Shown piece after piece: positions 16,923 through 25,824 of a DNA stretch of 64,000 bases (its first letter is position 1; the number at the start of each line of letters is the position of its first letter). The notes beneath the pieces were generated by a model. It was not told the origin of the DNA and did no database searches. It saw nothing but the letters and a program-made list of their open reading frames with translations. The position numbers and the translations under genes were made by a program. Source of the DNA: Bin5 sp965232575 (GTDB lineage: Bacteria; Chloroflexota; Anaerolineae; Caldilineales; Caldilineaceae); the NCBI GenBank assembly GCA_965232575.1, contig CBDDPZ010000008.1:62001-126000 (forward strand), written 5' to 3'.

Positions 16923-18788
16923 TTACAGGTTAAACTCATCGTCATCGTATTCGTCCAAGTTGACGTCGAGCCCTCGCGATCGACGCGTTCTCTGACGCCT
17001 TGGCTGTCTCTTTGGCGTTGACTGGCCGCCGCGGCGAGACCTGGTTTGTCTGTCTTCCTGCTCTTCAAGCTCATCGCTGGAGTCTTCGATTGCATCCAGA
17101 GATTCGAGCAGTTCGGGGGGCACCTCCAAGTCGTCCGGGGAGCCGATGACAGGGCCTGACGAGCTCCCCTGCTGACGTGCGGCCATGCGTTGGCGCAGCA
17201 TATCAGCGGTAATGACCTGGGGCAGCTCTTCTGGTCTGAGAGGACGTTCCGGCGCGGGCTCTTCCTCTTCCGCGGGCAGTTCGGAAGGATGAAGGGCGAG
17301 CTGTTCGCTCTCTTCAATCGCATCGGGACTTTCATCACTCTCATCTTTGATGTCGTCCTCGCCGTCCAACGTTTCGCCGAAGCTAATCGGTTCCGGCTCT
17401 TCCACGGCGAAATCTTCGAAGGAGGGGATAGAGGGCTCTTCCTCCTGGACGGCCGCGGCGGCGCGCTCGAAAGCGCTCAACGCCCCCTCTACGTCGGCGC
17501 CAAGGCTGCGTCCTTCATCTTGCGCGGGGAAGGTTTCGGGCCACTCGGCAGGTGCGCCCTGGTCGGCCGATCTATTTGCGGCATCCCGCCTTTGCAGCAG
17601 TTCAGCGGCCTGGCGGAAGGTGTCTTCACTTGACGAAGACTCATCTTTGTCGCGCAGTATCTTCTCCGCCATACTGAGCAGGTCTTGTTCACCGGTGGCC
17701 AACTGCGCCTGCTCGGCCGCCAGGAGATCCAGTCCTTCTGCGTGGGCTTCGGTTTCGCTCTTGATGTCGATCCGCCATCCCGTCAGTTTGGCTGCCAGAC
17801 GGGCATTCTGCCCTGCCTTGCCGATGGCGAGGCTGAGCTGTCGATCGGGCACGATGACGATAGCCGTTTTGATGTTGCTGTCTTCTTCAAGAATTACACT
17901 CTGCACTTTGGCCGGCCCGAGGGCGTTGGAGATGTAGGTACGGAGATTGCCGCTCCACTCGACGACGTCGATTTTCTCGCCCGCCAGCTCGGTCACGATA
18001 TTCTGAATACGTAAGCCGCGCATCCCCACACAACTGCCCACCGGGTCCACACCGGGCAGGGTCGCCATCACGGCCACTTTGCTGCGTGCGCCCGGTTCGC
18101 GGGATATGGCCTTGATTTCGACAGTGCCATCCCGCACCTCCGGGATCTCTTGTTCCATCAGACGGCGAAGGAGATCGCGATGGGTACGACTCAGCTTGAT
18201 CATCGGGCCGCGACTGCTGCGGTGCACGTCAACCACATACAGGTAGATATAGTCTCCCCGGCGCAGGTTTTCCGACGGTATCTGCTCCTCTCGGGGCAAG
18301 AGGTTTTCGTGCCTGTCGTCGATCAGAATGGTGACGGCGCCGGACACGAGATCGACGCTGCGGACCTGGGCAGTGATCGTCTCGCCTACTTTGTGGACGA
18401 AATTCTCGTATACTGTGTCCCGTTCGGCCTCTCGAATGCGTTGCAAGATCACCTGTTTGGCGGTCTGGGCGGCGATACGGCCGAAGTTGCCGGGCGTATT
18501 CTGCACCAGAACGACATCGCCCAATTCGGAAGATGGCTCCACCGTTCTGGCATCGTCTAACAGAATCTCGGTATTCGGGTTGATGATATCTTCGACCACC
18601 TCTTTTTCCGCGAACACCTTCATCTCGCCCGTCGCCCGGTCTACCTCAGCCGTGACATTGGCGACGGAGCCGTAATTGCGCTTATAAGCCGAAATAAGCG
18701 CAGCCTCGATTGCGTCAAAAATCACCTCATTATCGAGGTCTTTATCCGCTGCGACCTGATTGATCCCAGCGATGAGTGCTTTAGTCAT
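16923..18788 (-). CDS. nusA: Transcription termination/antitermination factor NusA with long acidic tail
   Basis: 621 residues. The N-terminal RNA-polymerase-binding domain (1 to about 130) begins with ALIAGINQVAADKDLD; S1 is about 135-200; KH1 (PGARSKVAVMATLPGVDPVGSCVGMRG) and KH2 (DRQLSLAIGKAGQNARLAAKLTGWRIDI) end near 350. The usual Gram-positive NusA stops about there. This one continues for some 270 residues that are highly acidic and low in complexity, then a basic Arg-rich patch (KRQPRRQRTRRSRG) and a final acidic stretch. AGGAG lies about 11 bases upstream of the ATG. rimP, the usual upstream neighbour, is absent. Confidence 0.94.
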   Translation of the reverse strand: MTKALIAGINQVAADKDLDNEVIFDAIEAALISAYKRNYGSVANVTAEVDRATGEMKVFAEKEVVEDIINPNTEILLDDARTVEPSSELGDVVLVQNTPGNFGRIAAQTAKQVILQRIREAERDTVYENFVHKVGETITAQVRSVDLVSGAVTILIDDRHENLLPREEQIPSENLRRGDYIYLYVVDVHRSSRGPMIKLSRTHRDLLRRLMEQEIPEVRDGTVEIKAISREPGARSKVAVMATLPGVDPVGSCVGMRGLRIQNIVTELAGEKIDVVEWSGNLRTYISNALGPAKVQSVILEEDSNIKTAIVIVPDRQLSLAIGKAGQNARLAAKLTGWRIDIKSETEAHAEGLDLLAAEQAQLATGEQDLLSMAEKILRDKDESSSSEDTFRQAAELLQRRDAANRSADQGAPAEWPETFPAQDEGRSLGADVEGALSAFERAAAAVQEEEPSIPSFEDFAVEEPEPISFGETLDGEDDIKDESDESPDAIEESEQLALHPSELPAEEEEPAPERPLRPEELPQVITADMLRQRMAARQQGSSSGPVIGSPDDLEVPPELLESLDAIEDSSDELEEQEDRQTRSRRGGQSTPKRQPRRQRTRRSRGLDVNLDEYDDDEFNL

Positions 18789-18940
18789 TTTCGTTCAACT
18801 ACTCCTGAAAACTTGACCACTCAGCATACTGGCCGCCGTCGGAAGCCGGAAGGTGACAATCGACAGCGGACGAAAACAGTGAGGCAGGTAGACAAGTGTT
18901 CCGAACATGTATGGCAGGCAACGATCCCGTAGAACAAGAA

Positions 18941-18959
18941 AAGTGGGCGGAACCCACTT
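18941..18959 (-). terminator. Hairpin in the nusA leader, attenuator-like
   Basis: Perfect 7-bp stem AAGTGGG/CCCACTT with a 5-base loop. On the minus strand it is followed by a T-rich stretch TTTTCTTGTTCT. It lies between the predicted nusA promoter and the nusA start, where a weak terminator could act as an attenuator. Confidence 0.35.
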
Positions 18960-19008
18960 CAGACACACAACTCTATCAAATCATACAAGCTCATGACTAT
19001 TGCCGGCA

Positions 19009-19037
19009 AGTATAACAGAATGCAGTCCAGAGAGCAA
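19009..19037 (-). promoter_or_regulatory. Candidate promoter for the nusA cluster
   Basis: Minus strand TTGCTC (19037-19032), 17-bp spacer, TATACT (19014-19009). This places transcription start near 19000 and gives a leader of about 210 nt before nusA. The 384-bp gap 18789-19172 otherwise holds no gene on either strand, only the hairpin at 18941-18959 and two GTGGGTCAA copies at about 19065-19115. Confidence 0.5.
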
Positions 19038-19172
19038 CTCTCGGTTGGCGGGGCTGAGTCGGGCCCAGTGGGTCAATCAAGGCCTGACCGGTCCCAGGGG
19101 TCGGGTAGTGGGTCAAAAGCTCACGGGCAGAGGGAAACGTTCATAGCGGCGAGCAGGGTTGTCCAGGACGCC

Positions 19173-20087
19173 CTACCGAATCGGCACATGATAACGGGCG
19201 ATAATAGCCTGCCCCTCTTCGCCGAGTACAAAGTCGACGATTTTCCGTATCGACGGGTCATCGTTTTGCCGGAAGAGCAGGTACAGGGCCCGCGCCAGCG
19301 GATACTGGTGACTGGTCAGGTCGGCGCCAAATGGCACGCGCCCCTCGATAGAGACTGCTTTGACCGTTCGCTCAGCAGTACCGGTATCTGGGGTGTTCTC
19401 GTCATTCGCTGCGGGGGGCATTCCATCCTGAGAAAGGTACGCAGACGTAACATAGCCGATAGCGTCGCGGTGGGCAGCCACATACGCCCCGACATTGGTG
19501 CTGGTTGACATGACGACCGCTGTCAGAGCGACCCGGTCGTCGTCCATGACGCGTTCTTCGAACAGGTCACGCGTGGCGCTGCCGTCCTCGCGGCTCACCA
19601 GAAGCACGTCTCTGGCAACGCCGCCAACTTCCTCCCAGTTCAGGGCCCGACCCCGATAGAGGTCCCGAATCTGAACCAGTGTCAGCGCCTCCACCGGATT
19701 ATCGCTGTGAACGACAACTGCTATTCCATCCAACCCGATCGGTATGCGGACAAGGCCGGCGGGTGTTTCAGCGTCCGGATATGCTGCGGTGCTGGCCGCA
19801 ATGTCGGCCTGCCCGGACGCCAGCCACTGTTCTCCCATTTGGCTGCCACCGCCGAGCAAAGTGAACTGCACGTGTGGATGGCGCTCGCTGTAGGCGGAAG
19901 TCAGTTCGAGCAACAAGGGGCGCATTTCGGTTGAACCGGCGATAGTCAAGGTGACCGGTGCGGGGGCGGGGATCGCGCCGGCGCCCTGCGGCCACGAGCA
20001 GCCGGAAAGCAGACAGCCCGCGAGGATCAGCCGTGTGAGCAGCCTCCGAAAAAGGCTGGGAAGAAGGTTCCCTTGGTGACGGTTCAT
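19173..20087 (-). CDS. PstS-like phosphate/anion-binding lipoprotein
   Basis: 304 residues. The signal peptide ends in a lipobox (LLSGCS). The mature part has PBP-like motifs of the PstS group: LTIAGSTEMRPLLLELTSAY, GGGSQMGEQWLASGQADIAAS, a DNPVEALTLVQIRDLYRG stretch and the anion-binding SREDGSATRDLFEE. It ends in IIARYHVPIR. It should be the extracytoplasmic solute receptor of a phosphate-type ABC importer, but no pstC, pstA or pstB lies nearby, so it may be an orphan or a sensor. The start overlaps the uppP stop by 4 bp (ATGA), so the two are co-translated. Confidence 0.82.
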   Translation of the reverse strand: MNRHQGNLLPSLFRRLLTRLILAGCLLSGCSWPQGAGAIPAPAPVTLTIAGSTEMRPLLLELTSAYSERHPHVQFTLLGGGSQMGEQWLASGQADIAASTAAYPDAETPAGLVRIPIGLDGIAVVVHSDNPVEALTLVQIRDLYRGRALNWEEVGGVARDVLLVSREDGSATRDLFEERVMDDDRVALTAVVMSTSTNVGAYVAAHRDAIGYVTSAYLSQDGMPPAANDENTPDTGTAERTVKAVSIEGRVPFGADLTSHQYPLARALYLLFRQNDDPSIRKIVDFVLGEEGQAIIARYHVPIR

Positions 20088-20941
20088 TGTAGACGCAGAG
20101 TAAAAAGAGTTAGAACTGCAAGGCTGACGAGCAGACAGTAACCGGCAAACAGATAGAGGCTGTTGCGGCGCACATACGCCAGCAGGAACCGAATCGCGGC
20201 ATACCCGCAGAGCGCGCTGGTGATGAATCCGACCAGCAGGGCCGGTAGTTCGGCAAACACAGCCGATGGCTCGGTAGCCAACATGTCACCGACCTGCAGC
20301 AGGCCGGCGCCCAGGAAAGCCGGCGCGCCTAAGAGAAAGCTGTAGCGAGTTGCTGCTTCGCGGCGCAGCCCCTGGGCCAGGGCCGCGGCAATTGTCGTAC
20401 CACTGCGGCTTATGCCCGGCGCCAGCGCCGCGGCCTGGGCCAGACCGATGAGAAAGGACTGGCGGAACGACATTGCCGGCAGAGGGGCGCGTGCGCCCAC
20501 ATTGCGGGACATCCATTCGCTGCCAGCCAATAGCAGAGCCGTCACCGCCAGAAAGAAGGCAGCCGCCTGCGGTGTATGATAGAGCCGTTCCAGCGCATCT
20601 TTGAACAGGAGGCCGGTGATGGCAGCCGGAACCGACCCCAAGACGATAAACCAACCCAGACGGGCGTTGATATCCGTCAACGAGGATGTCAGTCCGCCCG
20701 TTTTGAGAATGACGGGGAGGCTGCGAAGGGTAGCCCGGACGATGGCGGCGAAGTCCCGCCCAAAGACGGCCAGAATCGAGAGAAGCGTCCCCAGATGCAC
20801 GACTGTATCGAAGAGAAGAGATGAGGACGGCCAGCCAAACAGCCAGGGGACGATTACGAGATGGCCGCTGCTGCTGACTGGCAGGAATTCGCTGGCGCCC
20901 TGAACGAAACCCAGGACAAACGCTTTGAAAAGGTCAAACAT
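20084..20941 (-). CDS. uppP: Undecaprenyl-diphosphatase UppP (BacA)
   Basis: 285 residues, polytopic. The BacA signatures are present: FVQGASEFLPVSSSGHL near the N-terminus (Glu-rich motif) and PGISRSGTTIAAAL (PGxSRS) in the middle. The enzyme dephosphorylates undecaprenyl pyrophosphate to recycle the lipid carrier for peptidoglycan and other envelope glycans, and confers bacitracin tolerance. It is coupled by 4 bp to the PstS-like gene downstream. The start is set by the conserved FKAFVLGFVQG helix. Confidence 0.95.
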   Translation of the reverse strand: MFDLFKAFVLGFVQGASEFLPVSSSGHLVIVPWLFGWPSSSLLFDTVVHLGTLLSILAVFGRDFAAIVRATLRSLPVILKTGGLTSSLTDINARLGWFIVLGSVPAAITGLLFKDALERLYHTPQAAAFFLAVTALLLAGSEWMSRNVGARAPLPAMSFRQSFLIGLAQAAALAPGISRSGTTIAAALAQGLRREAATRYSFLLGAPAFLGAGLLQVGDMLATEPSAVFAELPALLVGFITSALCGYAAIRFLLAYVRRNSLYLFAGYCLLVSLAVLTLFTLRLQ

Positions 20942-21031
20942 ATCGTCGCGGTTCTTCGCTTATGCGCGTCAGCGACGGAGAGGGGGAAAGGTGTATCTTT
21001 TCGCTCTCCGCCGCTATGTGGGCTGACTTAA

Positions 21032-22201
21032 TCATGACACGGCCGGCAGGGCCTCTACTCTCCTCCGGCGCTGTTCATGCCGAACCCGCTGATCGGTTAT
21101 CCGATAGGCATGCAGAAACCGGGTCCGGAAGGATGCGAACGTACCCTGCGCGATCGCCGCTCGAATCCGCTCCATCAGTTGCAGCATGAAGTGGATGTTA
21201 TGGATCGTCGCGAGGCGCAGGCCACTGATTTCACCGCTTATGATGAGATGGCGCAGGTAGGCGCGGCTGAAGGTACGGCATGTGTAGCAGGCGCACGCCT
21301 CCTGGATGGGACGGCCGTCTTCGGCGAAACGGGCATTGCGGATGTTGAGCCGGCCGGTCGGCGTCAGCAGCGCGCCGTTGCGGGCGATGCGGGTAGGCAA
21401 CACGCAGTCGAACAGATCGACGCCGCGCGAGACCGCCTCGATGATATCTTCGGGCGCGCCGACACCCATCAGATAACGGGGCTTGTTCACAGGCAGATGC
21501 GGACAGGTTGCGTCGAGGGCGGCGTACATCTCCTCTTTCGTTTCGCCGACAGCCAGCCCGCCGATGGCATAGCCGGGAAAGTCCAGGCCAGCCAGAATCC
21601 GGACACTTTCTGCCCGCAGTTCCGGATAGATGCCGCCCTGCACGATGCCGAAGAGGGCCTGGTCCGGGCGGGAATGGGCGGCTTTGCAGCGCTCAGCCCA
21701 GGCGTGGGTACGGGACAGCGCCTGGGCCAGATAGTCGGGATCCAAGGGATCGGCACACTCGTCCAGTACCATTGCTATATCGGCGCCGAGCCGCTCCTCG
21801 ATCTCGATCACTCGTTCAGGGGTAAAGCGGTGGGCAGATCCATCGATATGGCTGCGAAAGGTAACGCCGTCGGCGTCAAGATGGCGCCGATGGGCCAGAC
21901 TGAATACCTGATAACCGCCGGAGTCGGTCAGAATCGGACCGTTCCAGCCCATAAAACTGTGCAGGCCCCCCAGGCGTTCGATCCGATCGTGGCCGGGGCG
22001 CAGATAGAGATGATAGGTATTGGCCAGGAGGATGGAAGCGCCTAACTCCGTCAAGTCGCGCGGCTCCAGCGTCTTGACATTGGCGGCGGTGCCCACGGGG
22101 GCAAAGGCCGGCATCTCAACGGGACCGTGGGGCGTGTGAAAGGTGGAGCGGCGCGCTTGGCCGTCTGTCCTGTGAATCTGAAACGTGAACTGTGCGGTCA
22201 C
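21032..22201 (-). CDS. tgt: tRNA-guanine transglycosylase (queuine tRNA-ribosyltransferase)
   Basis: 389 residues. TGT signatures: HTPHGPVEMPAFAPVGT, ILANTYHLYLRPG, LTDSGGYQVFS (active-site Asp), GIVQGG, GGLAVGE, and FDCVLPTRIARNG (second catalytic Asp). The zinc site is CACYTC with a later His. Bacterial TGT swaps G34 for preQ1 in GUN-anticodon tRNAs. It follows recA on the same strand but is separated by a terminator, so it may have its own promoter within 22201-22230. Confidence 0.95.
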   Translation of the reverse strand: MTAQFTFQIHRTDGQARRSTFHTPHGPVEMPAFAPVGTAANVKTLEPRDLTELGASILLANTYHLYLRPGHDRIERLGGLHSFMGWNGPILTDSGGYQVFSLAHRRHLDADGVTFRSHIDGSAHRFTPERVIEIEERLGADIAMVLDECADPLDPDYLAQALSRTHAWAERCKAAHSRPDQALFGIVQGGIYPELRAESVRILAGLDFPGYAIGGLAVGETKEEMYAALDATCPHLPVNKPRYLMGVGAPEDIIEAVSRGVDLFDCVLPTRIARNGALLTPTGRLNIRNARFAEDGRPIQEACACYTCRTFSRAYLRHLIISGEISGLRLATIHNIHFMLQLMERIRAAIAQGTFASFRTRFLHAYRITDQRVRHEQRRRRVEALPAVS

Positions 22202-22225
22202 TTCAATCTCAAATCAGGTTGGGAA

Positions 22226-22265
22226 CAAAAAAGCAGGAAAAACGCTATCGCATTCCTCCTGCTTT
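22226..22265 (-). terminator. Rho-independent terminator downstream of recA
   Basis: Minus strand stem AAAGCAGGA (22265-22257), 18-base loop, TCCTGCTTT (22238-22230), followed by a run of T (six A at 22227-22232 on the plus strand). It lies about 140 bp after the recA stop and before tgt. Confidence 0.68.
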
Positions 22266-22407
22266 GTCAATGCACCCGCGCTGTTGGCTTCTCAACGCCG
22301 TTGCCGTTAATCACCAGTTCAGCCCCTCAATCCCCCAAAATCACAGTTCAGACAACCTCCCCCGATGTAGGCGCGTCGATCATTCGCTCCCCAAGGCCCT
22401 GGATAGG

Positions 22408-23511
22408 CTAGGCCGCCACCGCGAAGAGTCTTTCCTGGGAATTGTCTCCGCCGTCGCTGTCCGGCGCGGCCGTATCTTCGGCTTCTTCTTGCGGCACAAG
22501 ATTGATAGGCAAACCGACCTGCTCTCGAATTTTGCTGTCGATTTGGGAGGCTACTTCTGGATTTTCGCGCAGACGCTTTTTGGCGGCTTCACGTCCCTGA
22601 CCGAGCAAATCATCGCTGTAGCGGTAGAAAGCCCCGCGTTTCTCGATGATGTCGAACTCAACACCCAGGTCCAGCAGGTCCCCCTGCGTGCTGACTCCCT
22701 CGTTGTACATGATGTCGAACTCCGCCACCTTGAACGGCGCCGCCACCTTGTTCTTGCGCACCGTCACGCGCGTCCGGTTCCCGATCACGTCACTCCCCTG
22801 CTTGATCGACTGGATCCGCCGTACGTCCAAACGCACACTGGCATAGAACTTCAGCGCCATCCCCCCGGACGTCGTCTCCGGATTGCCAAACATGATCCCG
22901 ATCTTCTGGCGCAACTGGTTGGTGAAGATCATGCTCGTGTCGGTCGTCTTCACCGCTCCCACCAGCTTCCGCAACGCCTGACTCATCAGCCGCGCCTGCA
23001 AGCCAACATGCGTGTCTCCCATCTCTCCTTCGATCTCCGCACGCGGCACCAGCGCAGCCACACTGTCCACCACCACCACGTCCATCGCGCCCGAACGCAC
23101 CAGCGCCTCCGCGATTTCCAGCGCCTGCTCCCCTGTATCCGGCTGCGATACGTACAACTCCTCGACATCCACTCCGATCTTGCGCGCATAGCTCGGGTCC
23201 AGCGCATGCTCTACATCCACAAAACCGCAGACCCCTCCCATCCTCTGTGATTCCGCAATCGCATGCAGACACAGCGTCGTCTTGCCCGAACTCTCCGGCC
23301 CATACACCTCGATGATGCGTCCGCGGGGAATGCCTCCTACGCCCAGCGCTATGTCCAGACTCAGACTGCCTGTCGGTATCGCAGCCACATCCAGCCGGCT
23401 TGCCTCCCCCAGCCTCATGATGATCCCCTCTCCATAACGCTTGCTCAACGTGGCGAGGGTTGTATCCAATGCTTTCTGACGACCGGTATCCGCTGATTGT
23501 TTTTTTGTCAT
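22408..23511 (-). CDS. recA: Recombinase RecA
   Basis: 367 residues. Walker A is GPESSGKTT (near 76-84), Walker B VVVDSVAAL, followed by the L2 loop MIFTNQLRQKIGIMFGNPETTSGG. The C-terminus is acidic (EEAEDTAAPDSDGGD), as usual. RecA forms filaments on ssDNA for strand exchange and stimulates LexA self-cleavage. AAGGGAG sits 5 bases before the ATG. The promoter carries an SOS operator, so it is almost certainly DNA-damage induced. Third positions are strongly C-biased, which leaves a long open frame on the opposite strand that is not a gene. Confidence 0.97.
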   Translation of the reverse strand: MTKKQSADTGRQKALDTTLATLSKRYGEGIIMRLGEASRLDVAAIPTGSLSLDIALGVGGIPRGRIIEVYGPESSGKTTLCLHAIAESQRMGGVCGFVDVEHALDPSYARKIGVDVEELYVSQPDTGEQALEIAEALVRSGAMDVVVVDSVAALVPRAEIEGEMGDTHVGLQARLMSQALRKLVGAVKTTDTSMIFTNQLRQKIGIMFGNPETTSGGMALKFYASVRLDVRRIQSIKQGSDVIGNRTRVTVRKNKVAAPFKVAEFDIMYNEGVSTQGDLLDLGVEFDIIEKRGAFYRYSDDLLGQGREAAKKRLRENPEVASQIDSKIREQVGLPINLVPQEEAEDTAAPDSDGGDNSQERLFAVAA

Positions 23512-23588
23512 CGTTCTCCCTTACGGCCTATTATGGCAACAATTGACCTGTTCGACGCGCCTCTTCAAAGTGGAGGCTGATTGAGTTC

Positions 23589-23618
23589 ATTATAGAACAT
23601 GTGTTCAAATTTTGTCAA
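23589..23618 (-). promoter_or_regulatory. recA promoter with LexA-type SOS operator in the spacer
   Basis: Minus strand TTGACA (23618-23613), 18-bp spacer, TATAAT (23594-23589): consensus at both elements. The operator GAACATGTGTTC (plus, 23595-23606) fills the spacer next to the -10. It fits the Gram-positive LexA pattern GAAC-N4-GTTC. Transcription would start near 23582, about 70 nt before recA. Confidence 0.85.
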
Positions 23619-24041
23619 AATGACTTCACGGCGGATCTGTCCCAGAATGCCCTCCGGTTTCTGACCGGTCCCTGTATGGCTCCAAAAGGTGAGAGACCTT
23701 TCCGACCGCCTCACTCGAGGTAGCGATTTGACTATGGGTGAGTCGATATGACCCTGGTTGATACGATTTGCTTTCCCAGACCTGGGCGACAGAGGTTGCA
23801 GTGCGCTCCGCGGAGACGCGAAGCGGACCGGAATCCGTCAAAGCGCCCTCAAGTCGAATTCTTTCACTATCCAATTCTTGTCTTTTGAAGGCATCAGCGA
23901 CTATAATCCTCACGCGATTCAGTTCCCCTCATTCGGACTACAGTTCTCAGCTATTTCAGACGTGTATAGGAAAACCTCCATTCCCACTTCAGAATTGACG
24001 CTGCAACTGTGCCCAACTGTGGCGCGTCATTTGGACCTGGC
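23619..24041. other. Intergenic stretch between the recA promoter and a small gene
   Basis: About 420 bp without a supported gene. Short open frames on both strands lack family features and ribosome binding sites. A 10-bp palindrome CTCCGCGGAG lies near 23806. No other structure was recognised. Confidence 0.4.
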
Positions 24042-24380
24042 ATGAGTGTAAATCGTCGAAAATTGAACAGAGCTTGGGAAACGCTGCGGTCGCTGCCAAT
24101 CCCCGCCACCGGCTCCGATCGTTTGGTCGATCTGCATGATGACCTGCTGCATTACGACACGGTGATTGCGCAGGAGATGCGGGAGTATCTGCGGGGACGT
24201 GTCATCAATCGGATCCGCGTGCAGATCGACTGGGAGTTGGAGGAGACGCTGCGGTCGTTCAAGCCACAAACCTCAGCGGAGATGGAGTGCAGGCGGGAGT
24301 TGCTGCGCTACAAACGACGCATTGATGATGTAGTGCGCCAGCTGCTCCTCGACCAGCCGGAGGAACCCTCTCTCGAATAG
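24042..24380 (+). CDS. Hypothetical protein, small and helical
   Basis: 112 residues from the chosen ATG; an upstream in-frame start adds 11 less likely residues. No family recognised. It is mostly alpha-helical and charged, with heptad-like stretches LDDLLHYDTVIAQEMREYL-like and RRELLRYKRRIDDVVRQLL. There are no membrane segments and no cysteines in this form. It stands alone, divergent from recA and convergent with lysA, 31 bp from the lysA stop. The ribosome binding site is weak. It could be a conserved lineage-specific protein; confidence that it is expressed is moderate. Confidence 0.5.
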   Translation: MSVNRRKLNRAWETLRSLPIPATGSDRLVDLHDDLLHYDTVIAQEMREYLRGRVINRIRVQIDWELEETLRSFKPQTSAEMECRRELLRYKRRIDDVVRQLLLDQPEEPSLE

Positions 24381-24410
24381 AAGAACGGCAGCTTTTTCCT
24401 CTTCAGCCCT

Positions 24411-25736
24411 CTAGACGATATCCCTTCGCAGGAGATCATCGACTGTTTCCCGACGCTGCGCCAGTTGCGCGACCCCGTCGCGCAGCATCACCACGGCCGG
24501 ACGCAGCGCTCCGTTGTAATTGCTGGCCATCATCAGTTGGTAGGCGCCACTGACCGGAACAGCCAGCAGTTCCCCCGTCTTGATCTCGGGCATAGGCAGG
24601 TCTTCGATAAGGAGATCACCGCTCTCGCAGTATGGACCGGCCAGCCAGGCGTTTTCGGAAATCGGAGGTCTGCTCAGCGGGTCTGTGACCGGCAGGGCAG
24701 AATAGCGCGCCTGGTAGAGGGCCGGGCGAATGTTGTCCGCCATCCCGCCATCAAGCAGAAGCCAACACCGACCACCCGCCTGTTTGACAGTTCCCACACG
24801 ATAGATGGCAACGCCGGCGCGGGCGACAAGGCTGCGCCCCGGCTCCACCTGCAGACGGGGCAAGGGCCGGGAATGGGACGACAGCTTCTTTGCCAGCGCA
24901 GCCGCAACTGTCGCGACGTATTCCTCGATCGACTGATGGGGGAGATCCGCTTCATGGTAGGCGATGCCCCAGCCGCCACCGGGACTGAGCGCCTGGGGCC
25001 ACCAGTTGAGCTCCTGCTGCAGGCGGCCAATCAGCTCGCACACCATATCCAGAGCGGGCAGCACCTGTTCGGCCGCGTGAAAATGCGATCCCTGGTGGAA
25101 GTGCAGTCCGGTAAGGGGCAACGCATGCCGCTGGCAGAAAGCCGCTGCGTCGACACATTCATCGGCGTCCATCCCGAATTTGCTGTCATGCTGACCCGTT
25201 TGGCGGAATTGATGTGTATCCACGGCGTAGCCGGGCCGTACCCGCAACCAGAGAGCAGGCGCACGGCCGCGGGTATGGGCCAGCTGGGCGATACGCTCCA
25301 ACTCAGGCTGGTTGTCGACAACAAGCGTGCCGGCTTGGGCGAGTCCGGCCTGCAGGTCCGCCCAGCTCTTGTTCACGCCGTGCATCAGAATCTGGGCGCG
25401 CGGGACACCGGCAGTACGGGCGATGTGCATCTCACCGACGCCGGTGCAGTCCAGAAGCAGGCCGTTCGCCGCCATCAGACGGGCCATGGCCAGATTGAGA
25501 GATGCTTTGCCGGCATAGGTGATGCCGGCGGGACCGGGATAAAGGCGACTGAGGGCATCATTATAGGCTTGTACTGCGTTGTCGATGGTCTGCTGATCAT
25601 AGATATAGAGTGGTGTACCAAATTCGGCGGCCAGCCCGTTCAGGTCACGGCCGCCAATGTGGAGCGATGGTTTGCCACTTTTGTCGGGGCGCAGCGCAAT
25701 GGTGTCGGGGAAGAGTGAGAGACGGTCACGGTACAT
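24411..25736 (-). CDS. lysA: Diaminopimelate decarboxylase LysA
   Basis: 441 residues with the fold III PLP-decarboxylase layout. The PLP lysine is in ITYAGKASLN (usually YAxKAN). Later motifs are HFHQGSHF, SPGGGWGI, EPGRSLVARAG and the signature AGPYCESGD near 360, followed by GAYQLMMASNYNG. It decarboxylates meso-diaminopimelate to L-lysine, the last step of lysine synthesis. The gene stands alone, followed by a convergent small gene. The start codon context is unremarkable. The substitution of Gly for the usual Leu or Val before the PLP lysine is common enough not to suggest loss of function. Confidence 0.93.
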   Translation of the reverse strand: MYRDRLSLFPDTIALRPDKSGKPSLHIGGRDLNGLAAEFGTPLYIYDQQTIDNAVQAYNDALSRLYPGPAGITYAGKASLNLAMARLMAANGLLLDCTGVGEMHIARTAGVPRAQILMHGVNKSWADLQAGLAQAGTLVVDNQPELERIAQLAHTRGRAPALWLRVRPGYAVDTHQFRQTGQHDSKFGMDADECVDAAAFCQRHALPLTGLHFHQGSHFHAAEQVLPALDMVCELIGRLQQELNWWPQALSPGGGWGIAYHEADLPHQSIEEYVATVAAALAKKLSSHSRPLPRLQVEPGRSLVARAGVAIYRVGTVKQAGGRCWLLLDGGMADNIRPALYQARYSALPVTDPLSRPPISENAWLAGPYCESGDLLIEDLPMPEIKTGELLAVPVSGAYQLMMASNYNGALRPAVVMLRDGVAQLAQRRETVDDLLRRDIV

Positions 25737-25824
25737 GGCAGGAACCTTTGGGTTCAGGTAGATTGCGGCGGCGACCGATTTTGTGTTCGACAGCGGTGTG
25801 ACAGGCTGAAGATGGCATGCGAAT

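Noticed and set aside
18903..18914. Possible SOS half-site GAACATGTATGG near nusA
   Set aside because: The second half (GTTC) is absent and it is not placed at a promoter.
22192..23250. Long open frame opposite recA
   Set aside because: It is a consequence of strong C bias at codon third positions in recA; it has no family features and would need to be the antisense of an essential gene.
23626..23913. Small gene on the minus strand in the recA upstream gap
   Set aside because: No ribosome binding site, no family, and unlike neighbouring genes in codon use.
24465..25718. Long open frame opposite lysA
   Set aside because: The lysA frame has clear PLP-enzyme motifs; the other strand shows none.
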